In this document: positions 29,909-39,961 of the stretch, piece by piece
Numbering within the stretch: the first letter of the stretch is position 1
How the letters are laid out: every line of letters starts with the position of its first letter
Origin: an uncultured Neomegalonema sp.
GTDB lineage: Bacteria; Pseudomonadota; Alphaproteobacteria; Rhodobacterales; Rhodobacteraceae
Direction: 5' to 3'
DNA length: 61,083 nt
Assembly: GCA_937922185.1 (NCBI GenBank)
Contig: CAKZUT010000115.1
Location: forward strand, 1-61,083
Notes under the pieces: model-generated
Seen by the model: only the letters and a program-made list of their open reading frames with translations
What the model was told of the DNA's origin: nothing
Database searches by the model: none
Made by a program: the position numbers and the translations under genes

Positions 29909-31086
29909 CGCGTCGCTCTGTTTCCGTCTTCGGCTCGACCGGATCGGTGGGGCGCAGCACACTCGACGTGATCGCGGCCCATGGCGGGGCCGGGACGTGG
30001 GATGTGGAGGTTCTGACCGGCGGATCGAATGCCGCGTTGCTGGCCGAACAGGCCAGGGCAACCCGCGCGAAGCTGGCCGTTATCCAGAACGAGGATGCCC
30101 TGCCGACCCTGCGCGAGGCGCTGGCCGGAACGGGGATCGAGGCGGCGGCGGGGGATGCGGCCCTGCTGGAGGCGGCGGGTCGGCGTGTGGATGTCTGTCT
30201 GTCGGCCATCGCGGGCGCGGCGGGGCTGGCCCCGACAATGGCCGCCATCCGCGCCGGATCGACCCTCGCACTGGCCAATAAGGAATCCATGGTCTGCGCC
30301 GGGGGCCTCGTCCGGCAGGAGGTCGATAAGGCCGGTACGCGCATCCTGCCCGTCGATTCCGAACACAGTGCGATCTTTCAGGTGCTGGAGGAACGCCATT
30401 CGGAGGCCATCGACCGCATCGTGCTGACGGCTTCGGGCGGCCCGTTCCGCGCGTATTCGCTGGAGCAGATGCGCGCCGTGACCCCCGAGGACGCCATCGC
30501 GCATCCGCAATGGTCGATGGGGGTGGCGATCTCGCTTGATTCCGCCACGATGTTCAACAAGGGGCTGGAACTGATCGAGGCCGATCAACTGTTTCCCGTC
30601 GCGGCCCACAGGATCGAGATTCTGGTCCATCCACAGTCGATCATTCATTCCATGGTCGGCTATCGCGACGGGTCGATCCTCGCACAACTGGGCACGCCCG
30701 ATATGCGGACCCCCATCGCCTATGCGCTGGGCTGGCCCCGGCGCGTCGATGCGCCGGTCGAGCGACTCGATTTCGTGGCGCTTTCCCGCCTCGATTTCGA
30801 GGCACCCGACGATATCCGCTTTCCGGCCCTGCGGATTGCGCGCGAGGCGATGGAGGCCGGTGCCCTCGCCCCCTGCGCGATGAATGCGGCCAAGGAGGTC
30901 GCCGCTGAGGCTTTTCTGACCCGAAGGATACCCTTTCTTGAAATCGCCGTGGTTGTAGAGTGTGTCATGGAAAGCTTCGACCATGGCCCCGCCGCCACAT
31001 CGCTGGATGACGTGATCGCCGCCGACCGGGACGCCCGTGCGCTTGCCCGCGAGGTCATGGAACGACGCGCCCGCCAGTTTGCCTGA
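29902..31086 (+). CDS. dxr: 1-deoxy-D-xylulose-5-phosphate reductoisomerase
   Basis: VSVFGSTGSVGRSTLDVIAAHGG, ILPVDSEHSAIFQ, NKGLELIEADQLFPV and VHPQSIIHSMV. Confidence 0.97.
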   Translation: MVARRSVSVFGSTGSVGRSTLDVIAAHGGAGTWDVEVLTGGSNAALLAEQARATRAKLAVIQNEDALPTLREALAGTGIEAAAGDAALLEAAGRRVDVCLSAIAGAAGLAPTMAAIRAGSTLALANKESMVCAGGLVRQEVDKAGTRILPVDSEHSAIFQVLEERHSEAIDRIVLTASGGPFRAYSLEQMRAVTPEDAIAHPQWSMGVAISLDSATMFNKGLELIEADQLFPVAAHRIEILVHPQSIIHSMVGYRDGSILAQLGTPDMRTPIAYALGWPRRVDAPVERLDFVALSRLDFEAPDDIRFPALRIAREAMEAGALAPCAMNAAKEVAAEAFLTRRIPFLEIAVVVECVMESFDHGPAATSLDDVIAADRDARALAREVMERRARQFA

Positions 31087-31104
31087 TACGAGGATCGCAT
31101 AAAT

Positions 31105-32448
31105 ATGGGCTTCATCGAACAGATACCCCTGATCGGACCCACGCTCTACTATGTGCTGCCATTTCTGCTGGTCCTCGGGATCGTGGTCGCGGTGCATGAA
31201 TACGGCCATTACATCGTCGCCAAATGGTGCGGGGTCCATTCGGACGTGTTCTCGCTGGGCTTCGGGCCGGAACTCTATGGCTGGGAAGACGGCAAGGGGA
31301 CGCGCTGGAAGGTGTGCCTGATCCCTCTCGGAGGGTACGTGAAGTTTCGCGGGGATGCGGATGCGGCCAGCGCCCGCCCGGATGATGAGGCTATCGGACA
31401 GATGACCGAGGCGGAACTCGCCGCCTCCTTCCCCCGTGCCTCTCTGGGCAGACGCGCGATGATCGTCGCGGCGGGGCCGGTGTTCAACTTCGTGCTGGCC
31501 GCCCTGATCTTCGGCGGCGTCGCGATGATCTCCGGGCTGCCCTCCGAAAAACCGGTGATCGGCGTCGTTCAGGAGGACACCGACGGCGCGAAGGCCGGGT
31601 TCCTGGAGGGGGACCGCATTCTCGCGGTGGACGGGGCATCGGTCGAGACCTTCCGCGACTTCGGCACCACTGTCCTCGACGATACGGGAGGGCGGCGCGA
31701 GGTGGAGATCGAGCGCGACGGTCGCCGCATGGTGATTCCCTTCGAGATCATCAGCCCGGTGACCCTCGCCAGCGTGACGGACGGTGCCGCGCGCGAGGCG
31801 GGCTTGCAGGCGGGCGACACGATCCTGACCATCGACGGCAGGGATATCCGCGTCTTTCAGGATCTGCGCGAGGCGGTGCTTGCCTCGGAAGGACAGCCTC
31901 TCGATGTGGAGGTGGGCCGGGGAGACGAGACACTGCGCGTGGAGCTGACCCCGCGCCGAACGGACACGACCGACGAAAACGGCGAGCCGGTGACGCGCTG
32001 GCTGATCGGGGTGACGGGGGGATCGTCCTTTGGCCTCGGACCTGCCCTTGAACGGGCCGGGCCGGTCGAGGCGGCGACCTACGGGGTCAGGGCGACGGTC
32101 AATATCATCAGCAGTTCGCTTTCCTTCATCGCCGATATCTTCCGGGGGCAGGGCGATTCCGCCGATCTGGGCGGACCCATCCGCATCGCGGAGGTCTCCG
32201 GCGAGGCGGCGAATGACGGGTTCGCCTCCCTGATGCGGCTGACCGCGATCCTCTCGGCATCCATCGGTCTCATCAATCTGTTCCCAATTCCGGTTCTGGA
32301 TGGGGGACATTTACTCTTTTACGGTATTGAAGCCATACGAGGCCGTCCGCTGAGCGAACGGATGCAGGAAATCGGCTTGACGATAGGGCTTGCGATGGTC
32401 GTGATGCTCATGGTTTACGCCACGTATAACGATGTTATGCGATTGTGA
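31105..32448 (+). CDS. rseP: site-2 protease family RIP metalloprotease
   Basis: VVAVHEYGHYIVAKWCGVHSDVFSLGFGPELYG (HExxH), PDZ regions and NLFPIPVLDGGHL. Confidence 0.95.
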   Translation: MGFIEQIPLIGPTLYYVLPFLLVLGIVVAVHEYGHYIVAKWCGVHSDVFSLGFGPELYGWEDGKGTRWKVCLIPLGGYVKFRGDADAASARPDDEAIGQMTEAELAASFPRASLGRRAMIVAAGPVFNFVLAALIFGGVAMISGLPSEKPVIGVVQEDTDGAKAGFLEGDRILAVDGASVETFRDFGTTVLDDTGGRREVEIERDGRRMVIPFEIISPVTLASVTDGAAREAGLQAGDTILTIDGRDIRVFQDLREAVLASEGQPLDVEVGRGDETLRVELTPRRTDTTDENGEPVTRWLIGVTGGSSFGLGPALERAGPVEAATYGVRATVNIISSSLSFIADIFRGQGDSADLGGPIRIAEVSGEAANDGFASLMRLTAILSASIGLINLFPIPVLDGGHLLFYGIEAIRGRPLSERMQEIGLTIGLAMVVMLMVYATYNDVMRL

Positions 32449-32528
32449 TCTCGAAACGGGACGGTATGCTCCGTTCAGTGTCAGGGAATTGGTTTTGCGG
32501 TGCCCGCAGGGTGTCGCCGGAGGACGAC

Positions 32529-34898
32529 ATGCGAAAGATACTGGGAACGTCGGCACTGGTGGGGCTGGTCGCGCTGGCCTCTGGAAGTCTGCCGGGCAGG
32601 TTGGCCGCGCAGACCTTCGGGGTCGTGTCGCCGGGGTTCGGAACCCCCGCACCGGCGATCGTTCAGCCCGGTGTCATCTCTCAGGTTCTCGTGGAGGGAA
32701 ATCAGCGGATCGAACCCGCCACTGTCCTGTCCTACATGACCGTGCGCGCGGGCCAGCCCGCCAGCGCCGATCAAATCAACGACAGTGTGCGCGCCCTGTT
32801 CGAGACGGGCCTGTTCCGCGATGTGAGCATCGTGCCGCGCGGTAATGTGCTGGTGGTGACGGTCGAGGAAAACCCGGTCATCAACCAGATATCCATCGAG
32901 GGAAATGACCGCATCGATGACGACCCGCTGCGCGCCCTGCTCACCAGCCGCGAACGCCGGGTCTTCACCCGCGCGAAGGCCGAGGCCGATGCCGATGTGC
33001 TGCTGGAGCAATATCGTCGCTCGGGCCGCTATGCCGCCGTCGTCGAGCCGAAGATCATCGAACTGCCCCAGAACCGCGTGGACCTCGTGTTCGAGATCGA
33101 GGAAGGCCCGCTCACGGGGGTCGAGAGCCTGCGCTTCATCGGGAACACCAAATTCTCAGACCGCCGCCTGCGCCGGGTTGTCTCGACCGATGAATCGACG
33201 CTGTTCAACTTTCTGTCCAGCACGGATACCTACGATCCCGACCGGCTGGAACTCGACAAACAGCTTCTGCGGCGCTTCTATCTGTCGAACGGCTATGCCG
33301 ATTTCGAGATTCTCTCCGCCGTCGCCGAACTCGCCCCGGACCGGGAAGGATTTTTCCTGACATTCACGGTCAACGAGGGCGAGGAATACGATTTCGGCCC
33401 CATCGACATCATCTCCAATGCCGAAGGCGTCGATGTGGAGGAACTTCGCTCGCTGGTCGTCGTACGGGAAGGGGCGGATTACGATGTGAAGGACGTCGAG
33501 GACTCCATTGCCGCGCTCACGTTGCGCCTCGGTGAACTGGGGTATGCCTTCACCGAAATCGACCCCGTTCCGACGAAAGACGAGGCAAACCGCACACTCG
33601 GCGTGACCTTCGAGGTGAATGAAGGTGAGCGCGTCTTTGTGGAACGTATTGATATCGAAGGTAATTCGCGGACTCTTGACCGGGTGATCCGGCGTGAGTT
33701 CGAGCTGGTGGAAGGCGATGCCTTCAATGCGCTTCAGGTGCGCCGCTCGCGCTCGAATATCCGGGGGCTGGGGTTCTTCAGAACGACCGATGTGACCACC
33801 GAACCGGGCAGCGCACCGGATCGCGTGGTCCTGAAAACCCAGGTCGAGGAGCAATCCACCGGCCAGATCAGCTTTGGCCTCGGCTTCTCGACCTCCGACA
33901 GCGTGTCGGGCGAGGTCAGCATCGTCGAGCGTAACCTTCTGGGGCGGGGCCAGTTCCTGCGCGTGCGCGCCCGGCTTTCCGGTTCCAACCAGCTTTATGA
34001 TCTCAGCTTTACGGAGCCGCGTTTCCTCGACCGCGATGTGGCCGTCGGCTTCGATCTCTATCGCCGCGAAACCAACGATCAGGACACATCCTCCTTCGAT
34101 ACGCGCAATACCGGCTTCTCGCCGCGTGTCAGCTTTCCGCTCGGTCGCCATTCGCGGCTCGCGACCCGCTACCGGATATCGCAGGACGAAATCATCGACG
34201 TGCCGGACGATGCCTCGCCGCTCATCCAGCGCGATATCGGCGACAATATCACGTCATCCGTCGGCTACACTCTGACCTATGATCGCCGGAACGATCCCAT
34301 CGAGCCGAGCAAGGGCTATCTTCTCAGGCTTGATCAGGATTTCGCCGGTCTGGGCGGAGACACCCGCTATGTGCGGACCGAGGCATCGGCAAAGGCGTTC
34401 ACGCGCCTCATCTCCGACGAGATTATCGGCAGTGTCGAGATCGCGGGGGGAGCGATCGTCGGGTTCGGCGGGTATGAGCCGAATATCTCCGACCGTTTCT
34501 TCCTCGGCGGCGACAGTTTCCGGGGCTTTGAAAATGCGGGCATCGGCCCCGAAGATTCGTTCACCGAAGACTCGCTCGGCGGGAAATATTACGGGATTGT
34601 CCGAACCGAAGTCACTTTCCCGTTGCCTATCCCCGAGGAATATGGCCTCGCCGGGGGACTTTTCGCCGATGCCGGTACGGTCTGGGGGCTTGATGAAACC
34701 ACCTATACCGATCCCAACATCAATGGCGGTAACCCCGTGACCGTCGATGACAGCGCCCGGCTCCGCGCTGCCGTCGGGGCCAGTCTCTTCTGGCAATCGC
34801 CCTTCGGCCCGGTTCGTATGAACTTTGCCGTGCCGGTGGTTCAGGAAGACAGCGATGATGACGAGTTCTTCCGGTTCACGGCGGGTACGCGCTTCTGA
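32529..34898 (+). CDS. bamA: outer membrane protein assembly factor BamA
   Basis: POTRA repeats (VLVEGNQRIEPATVLSYM, ISIEGNDRI) and beta-barrel end FGPVRMNFAVPV...FFRFTAGTRF; start at MRKILGTSALVG. Confidence 0.95.
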   Translation: MRKILGTSALVGLVALASGSLPGRLAAQTFGVVSPGFGTPAPAIVQPGVISQVLVEGNQRIEPATVLSYMTVRAGQPASADQINDSVRALFETGLFRDVSIVPRGNVLVVTVEENPVINQISIEGNDRIDDDPLRALLTSRERRVFTRAKAEADADVLLEQYRRSGRYAAVVEPKIIELPQNRVDLVFEIEEGPLTGVESLRFIGNTKFSDRRLRRVVSTDESTLFNFLSSTDTYDPDRLELDKQLLRRFYLSNGYADFEILSAVAELAPDREGFFLTFTVNEGEEYDFGPIDIISNAEGVDVEELRSLVVVREGADYDVKDVEDSIAALTLRLGELGYAFTEIDPVPTKDEANRTLGVTFEVNEGERVFVERIDIEGNSRTLDRVIRREFELVEGDAFNALQVRRSRSNIRGLGFFRTTDVTTEPGSAPDRVVLKTQVEEQSTGQISFGLGFSTSDSVSGEVSIVERNLLGRGQFLRVRARLSGSNQLYDLSFTEPRFLDRDVAVGFDLYRRETNDQDTSSFDTRNTGFSPRVSFPLGRHSRLATRYRISQDEIIDVPDDASPLIQRDIGDNITSSVGYTLTYDRRNDPIEPSKGYLLRLDQDFAGLGGDTRYVRTEASAKAFTRLISDEIIGSVEIAGGAIVGFGGYEPNISDRFFLGGDSFRGFENAGIGPEDSFTEDSLGGKYYGIVRTEVTFPLPIPEEYGLAGGLFADAGTVWGLDETTYTDPNINGGNPVTVDDSARLRAAVGASLFWQSPFGPVRMNFAVPVVQEDSDDDEFFRFTAGTRF

Positions 34899-34899
34899 T

Positions 34900-35472
34900 A
34901 TGCGCGCCGCGCTCGGCGTTCTCTGGCTCTGCACGGCTCTGCTGTCGGCATGGCCCGCGTTTGGACAGGATGCACAGGACACGGGGCGGAGCGCCCCGGT
35001 CCTCATCGTCGATATGCAGAGGATCAAGAGCGACACCTCTGCCGGACGTGACATGCTCGCCAAGCAGACCGAAATCCGCAACCGCATCCAGGCGGGCCTT
35101 GCCGAGCGTCGCGAACGCCTGCGCGAGGAGGAAAACCGGCTTGCCGAGGAACGGGAAAAACTCACGCCCGAAGCGTTCCGCGAACAGGTTCGCGCATTTG
35201 AACAGCAGGTCTTTGCCAATCGGGAATTCTCCGAGCGGGAAAGCCGGCGCCTGCAACTGGTGCTGTCCCGTGCATCCGCATTGCTGAAAGAGCGGGCGAC
35301 CGCCGTTCTGGCCGGCATCATGCGTGAACGGAGCGCGGAAGTCCTGCTCGACTCGACCCAGATCATTCTCAGCGTCAACAGCCTCGACATCACCGATGAG
35401 GCGATCCGGCGGCTGGATGAGATCCTGCCGGAGATCCCCATCGACCTTTCCAAACCCGAGATCGAACCCTGA
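34900..35472 (+). CDS. OmpH/Skp family periplasmic chaperone
   Basis: Signal peptide MRAALGVLWLCTALLSAWPAFGQ, ApVLIVDMQRIKSDTSAGRDM and a Glu/Arg-rich coiled coil; immediately after bamA. Confidence 0.87.
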   Translation: MRAALGVLWLCTALLSAWPAFGQDAQDTGRSAPVLIVDMQRIKSDTSAGRDMLAKQTEIRNRIQAGLAERRERLREEENRLAEEREKLTPEAFREQVRAFEQQVFANREFSERESRRLQLVLSRASALLKERATAVLAGIMRERSAEVLLDSTQIILSVNSLDITDEAIRRLDEILPEIPIDLSKPEIEP

Positions 35473-35615
35473 CGGCGCGGACTTGCCCGCTATCCAGCCG
35501 GTCGCTACAGTCGGCACCCGTGAGGTTCAGCCGTCAATGTCGTGACATACGCGAATTTTCGCGCGTTTGGTGACCCGGCCCGATCCCGGATGACTGCGAA
35601 GAGAAAGAAACGTCG

Positions 35616-36035
35616 ATGCGCTACTGGCTGTTCAAATCCGAACCGGACAAATGGTCCTGGGACGATCAGGTCGCGAAGGGCGATGCGGGCGAGGAATGGG
35701 ACGGTATCCGCAACTATCAGGCGCGCAACAATATGCGTGAGATGGCGATAGGTGACCGGGGGTTCTTCTATCACTCCAATGCGGGCAAGGATATTGTCGG
35801 CATCGTGGAGGTCTGTGCGACGAGCCACCCGGACTCGACCACGGATGACGAACGCTGGGACTGCGTGGATGTGAAAGCCGTGCGTCCCTTCAAAACGCCC
35901 GTGACCCTCGCGCAGATCAAGAACAGCCCCGAACTGGAGGATATCGCGCTCGTGCGTCAGTCGCGCCTGTCCGTTGCGCCGATCACCGCCGATGAATGGC
36001 GGATTATCTGTAAGATGGGCGATACAAAGCCTTGA
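35616..36035 (+). CDS. EVE domain-containing protein
   Basis: MRYWLFKSEPDKWSWDDQ...WDGIRNYQARNNMREMAIGDRGFFYHSNAGKDIVGIVEV. Confidence 0.92.
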   Translation: MRYWLFKSEPDKWSWDDQVAKGDAGEEWDGIRNYQARNNMREMAIGDRGFFYHSNAGKDIVGIVEVCATSHPDSTTDDERWDCVDVKAVRPFKTPVTLAQIKNSPELEDIALVRQSRLSVAPITADEWRIICKMGDTKP

Positions 36036-36808
36036 GCACCGACCCCGCAGAAGCCCCGCCGGTCAATATCCTGTGCATGAAATGGGGGACGCTCTACGGC
36101 CCGGAATATGCCAATCGCCTTTATGCCATGGTCGCGCGGAACATGACGCGGCCTTTCCGGTTCGTCTGCTTCACCGATGACGAGACGGGCCTGCGCGGGG
36201 AAATCCTCGCCCGCCCCCTGCCGCCTGTCGCGATTGATGCGCCTTATGAAACGACGCCGTGGAAAAAGCTGGCGCTCTACAATGCCGATCTGGGTGATGT
36301 GACGGGGACAGCCCTGTTTCTCGATCTCGACCTGCTGATTATCGGGCCTCTGGACCATTTCTTCGACTTTCCGGGGGAGTATTGCGTGATCCGCAACTGG
36401 ACGCGGCCCAATGATATCGTGGGCAATACCTCGGTTTTCAGGTTCGAGATCGGCGCGCATACCGATTTGCTGGAAACGTTCCATGCAAAGCCGACCCAGC
36501 ACTGGGTCGATGAGGTCCGTATAGAACAGACTTTCCTGTCGCGTATCCTGCATGAGCAGGGGCGGCTGACATTCTGGCCCGAGGGCTGGTGCGCCTCCTT
36601 CAAGGTCCATGCGTTGCCCGGTGGCTGGAAGTTTCCGCGCCTGCTGCTCAACTGGATCAGGCCCTCGCGGGTGCCGCAGGGGGCGAGTATCGTGGTGTTC
36701 CACGGGCATCCCAACCCGGACGACGCGCTGGCCGGGCGCTGGCCGGGGGCGTGGTACAAGCGCCTGCTGCCTGCGACATGGATCGATGATTACTGGCACG
36801 AACGATGA
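36032..36808 (+). CDS. glycosyltransferase-like protein
   Basis: LCMKWGTLYGPEYANRLYAMVARNMTRPFRFVCFTDD...TPWKKLALYNADLGDVTGTALFLDLDLLIIGPLD. Confidence 0.7.
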   Translation: MSTDPAEAPPVNILCMKWGTLYGPEYANRLYAMVARNMTRPFRFVCFTDDETGLRGEILARPLPPVAIDAPYETTPWKKLALYNADLGDVTGTALFLDLDLLIIGPLDHFFDFPGEYCVIRNWTRPNDIVGNTSVFRFEIGAHTDLLETFHAKPTQHWVDEVRIEQTFLSRILHEQGRLTFWPEGWCASFKVHALPGGWKFPRLLLNWIRPSRVPQGASIVVFHGHPNPDDALAGRWPGAWYKRLLPATWIDDYWHER

Positions 36809-37710
36809 GCGAGCCGATGCTGAGCGTGATCTCGGCGGTGTATAACAAGGCCCGGTACCTGCCTGCCCTGTTGCAGAATTTGCGCGAACAGACCGGGATG
36901 GCCGGTGCGGTCGAGTACGTCTTTGCCGATGATGTCTCTACCGACGGGTCCGCCGATTTGCTGGAGGCGGAGGCCGCTCGCGATCCCCGGATCAGGGTGA
37001 TCCGCAATGCGGAGAATGCAGGACCGTCGATCCGGTTCAATCAGGCGGCAGAGGCCGCGCGTGGAAGCTGGCTGTTGCCCGTCGATCCCGATGACAGGCT
37101 TTCACGCAATGCGGCGGCGGTCTTCCTGAAAGTGGCGCGGAATCATAGCGCCGATCTGGTTTTCGCGCGTAGCCGGAGGGGGGGCGAACCGCAGGATATC
37201 CCTGCTCCGCCGGATGTCACGGTATCGGATGATCCACTTCTGCTGGCGGCAAGCCGCAAGATTGTCCGCATGGGCTATCTGGCGAGAGCCGGAACGTGGC
37301 GCGAGGCCGGAGGCGCGGATGAGCGGGTATTCATTCAGGATCAGTCCCTGCCGCTGCGACTGGGGTCCATGGCGCGGAAGGCGGCCTTTGTCGATCATGT
37401 CGCCTACTGGCTCGGGGCGCAGGAAAGCACCTCGCTCTCGACCGATACGGTTCAGCAGCATCACGACCGTTTCCTGTCCATGGTGCATATGCTCGACCGT
37501 CCTCTCACTGCGCCACAGCGGCGGGCGCTGGAGCGGCAGATGATATCGGCATGGTGGAAGATGCGTCGCGAGACGGGCGGCGGCTATTATGATGCCCTGC
37601 CCGCTTATCTGCTGAACCGTCTGGCCGCGCGTGGATTGTCACCGCGACAGCTTGCCCGCGCCCGTTCCGCTTTTGCGGCCCTGCCGGATGTGCGCCGGAT
37701 GATGTCCTGA
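36805..37710 (+). CDS. glycosyltransferase family 2 protein
   Basis: MLSVISAVYNKARYLPALLQNLREQ...EYVFADDVSTDGSADLLEA...LLPVDPDDRL. Confidence 0.88.
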   Translation: MSEPMLSVISAVYNKARYLPALLQNLREQTGMAGAVEYVFADDVSTDGSADLLEAEAARDPRIRVIRNAENAGPSIRFNQAAEAARGSWLLPVDPDDRLSRNAAAVFLKVARNHSADLVFARSRRGGEPQDIPAPPDVTVSDDPLLLAASRKIVRMGYLARAGTWREAGGADERVFIQDQSLPLRLGSMARKAAFVDHVAYWLGAQESTSLSTDTVQQHHDRFLSMVHMLDRPLTAPQRRALERQMISAWWKMRRETGGGYYDALPAYLLNRLAARGLSPRQLARARSAFAALPDVRRMMS

Positions 37711-37771
37711 TCGCATACTTGACGCGGAGGACGGGGCGCGGCCCTATATCGGGATTGAACGACGCGGGGGT

Positions 37772-38485
37772 ATGATGACCGAAATGACGCTTGCCGGAGT
37801 GCTGGGGCTGCTCGGGGTGGTGCTGTACATCACGGCGTATGCCGCCATGCAGGTCGGATTGGTCCGGGGGCAGTCCTATCTCTATGCCGGAGCGAACATT
37901 GCCGCCGCAATCTGCGTGCTTTTCTCCCTGACCGAGAACTACAACCTGTCCTCCGCACTGATCCAGATCATGTGGATCGTCATCAGTATCGTCGGCATCC
38001 TGCGTCTGTGGGTCATCGAAAAGACCCTGCGGTTCACGCCTGTCGAACAGCGATTGCTGGAGGCGCTGGCGCCCGGTCTGCCGAAAGATCAGGCGCGCAA
38101 GGTGCTCGATCTCGGAGAGTGGCGTGCGATGAGCGCGGAGGAGATGCTCATCGAGGAGGGCAAGCCCGCTTCCATGCTCGGATATCTCGATGAGGGGGCG
38201 CTCGTTGTCTCGAAAGGCGGTGTTCCGATCCTGTCGCTCGGGCCGGGGGCGATCATCGGGGAGATAACCTATCTCGACGCATCGCCCGCCACGGCGCGGG
38301 TCAATGTGCTGGACAATGCCTCGGTCTTTTGCATCGACGCGGAGCGCCTGCGAACTCTGGTCGCGCGTAATGACAGTATCGCGAATGCGCTGGAACGCAC
38401 CGTCGCCGGAACCTTGCGCGCCAAACTTCAGAACACGTCCCAGGAACTGCGCGATGCGACGTCCGGTTTTATGCCGTATACGTAA
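37772..38485 (+). CDS. multi-TM plus cyclic-nucleotide-binding domain protein (Popeye/CBU_0592-like architecture)
   Basis: Three N-terminal hydrophobic segments followed by a cNMP-binding-like fold (GYLDEGALVVSKGGVPILSLGPGAIIGEITYLDASPATARVNVLDNASVFCIDAERLRTL). Confidence 0.75.
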   Translation: MMTEMTLAGVLGLLGVVLYITAYAAMQVGLVRGQSYLYAGANIAAAICVLFSLTENYNLSSALIQIMWIVISIVGILRLWVIEKTLRFTPVEQRLLEALAPGLPKDQARKVLDLGEWRAMSAEEMLIEEGKPASMLGYLDEGALVVSKGGVPILSLGPGAIIGEITYLDASPATARVNVLDNASVFCIDAERLRTLVARNDSIANALERTVAGTLRAKLQNTSQELRDATSGFMPYT

Positions 38486-38710
38486 GGCGAAAAGCGTCTC
38501 AGAATTAGGCAGTTATCTCCTTGCCCGCCCGGTCGATGCCACGCCCCGGTCAATCGACGGGGATGACGGCAGGGGCCACGCGCAGGGTGTTCCAGAGGTC
38601 GGCTATGGTCCCGCCGCGCGGGCGATGCGTGAGGGGGGCAGGCTTCAGGTTGATTCGCAGCGCGCACACCACAGATCGAACAGTGCAACGTCCTATGAAG
38701 GAGCCACCTC

Positions 38711-39958
38711 ATGTCCCTCGCCTCCGCCCGAGAACGTCTGAACGCTGCCGCGAGGCATATCGACGTGCCTGAAGAGGTGGTCAAACGGCTTGAATACCCG
38801 ATGGAGACGCTGGCCGCGTCGATCCCCGTGCGGATGGATGACGGGACGCTGACATTCTTCAAGGGCTGGCGGTCGCGCTATTCGGATGTGCTGGGGCCGA
38901 CCAAGGGCGGCATCCGCTTTCACCCCGATGTCAGCATGGATGAGGTGATGACGCTTGCCTTCTGGATGACCATGAAATGCGCGGTGGTGGACCTGCCTTT
39001 CGGCGGAGCGAAGGGGGGCATCTCGGTCAATACCAAGGAACTGTCCGAGATGGAGATCGAACGCCTCGCGCGGGGCTGGGTGCGGGCCTTTGCGCCGGTG
39101 ATCGGGGCGGAGCGGGATATCCCGGCCCCGGATATGTATACCGGCCCGATGACGATGGCATGGATGGTGGATGAGCTGGAAATCCTGCGCGACCGAAAGG
39201 AACCGGGGGCCTTCACCGGCAAGCCCGTTTCACTGGGCGGTAGCAAGGGGCGCGACACGGCAACGGGGCGCGGGGCCTTTCATGCCCTGACACGCCTGCA
39301 CGGATCACTCGATCTGCCGAAGGAGGGCGCGACCATCGCTCTGCATGGCTTCGGCAATGCGGCGAAAGCGTTTGCGAAGCTGGCGGAGGAGGAAGGCTAC
39401 AGGATCGTCTCGGCGTCCGATTCCAGTGGCGGGATCTTCGACGGAAACGGGCTGGATGTCGATGCGCTGATCAAAGCCAAGGAAAGCGGTGGCTCGGTCA
39501 CGGCCTATGAGGGGGCAGAGGAGATCGATAATGACGCGCTGTTGCGGCTCGATTGCGATCTGCTGGTCCCGTCCTCGCTTGGCGGGGTGATCGACGAGAC
39601 GGTTGCCAGGGAGATGAAGGCCGGTGCGATACTGGAAATCGCCAATGGTCCGGTCACGAGCGATGCGGATTCGATCCTGCGCGAGCGGGGGATCGAGGTC
39701 GCCCCCGATATTCTGGCCAATGCGGGGGGCGTGGTGGTGTCGTATTTTGAATGGGTGCAGAATCGCAGCGGCGATGTCTGGTCGCTCGACCGGGTGCAGG
39801 ACCGGCTGCAAACCCGCATGAACGATGCCTGCGATGCGCTCGGCAAGCGGATGGAGACGGTCGGCAGCCTGCGTGAGGCGGCCTATGTCGTCGCGCTGGA
39901 TCGGCTGGCCACTGCCCTGAAGGACAGGGGAACCTGCCGTGATTTCGGAGGATGCTGA
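38711..39958 (+). CDS. Glu/Leu/Phe/Val dehydrogenase (glutamate dehydrogenase)
   Basis: TKGGIRFHPDVSMDEVMTLAFWMTMKCAVVDLPFGGAKGGI, DIPAPDMYTGPMTMAWM, IALHGFGNAAKAFAKLA. Confidence 0.95.
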   Translation: MSLASARERLNAAARHIDVPEEVVKRLEYPMETLAASIPVRMDDGTLTFFKGWRSRYSDVLGPTKGGIRFHPDVSMDEVMTLAFWMTMKCAVVDLPFGGAKGGISVNTKELSEMEIERLARGWVRAFAPVIGAERDIPAPDMYTGPMTMAWMVDELEILRDRKEPGAFTGKPVSLGGSKGRDTATGRGAFHALTRLHGSLDLPKEGATIALHGFGNAAKAFAKLAEEEGYRIVSASDSSGGIFDGNGLDVDALIKAKESGGSVTAYEGAEEIDNDALLRLDCDLLVPSSLGGVIDETVAREMKAGAILEIANGPVTSDADSILRERGIEVAPDILANAGGVVVSYFEWVQNRSGDVWSLDRVQDRLQTRMNDACDALGKRMETVGSLREAAYVVALDRLATALKDRGTCRDFGGC

Positions 39959-39961
39959 CCC

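Noticed and set aside
29809-32310. 833-aa minus-strand ORF
   Set aside because: Antisense to dxr and rseP, both of which have clear family motifs.
35616-36035. EVE-domain gene as part of a restriction or defence island
   Set aside because: No restriction, methylase or other defence genes nearby; stand-alone EVE genes are common in Proteobacteria.
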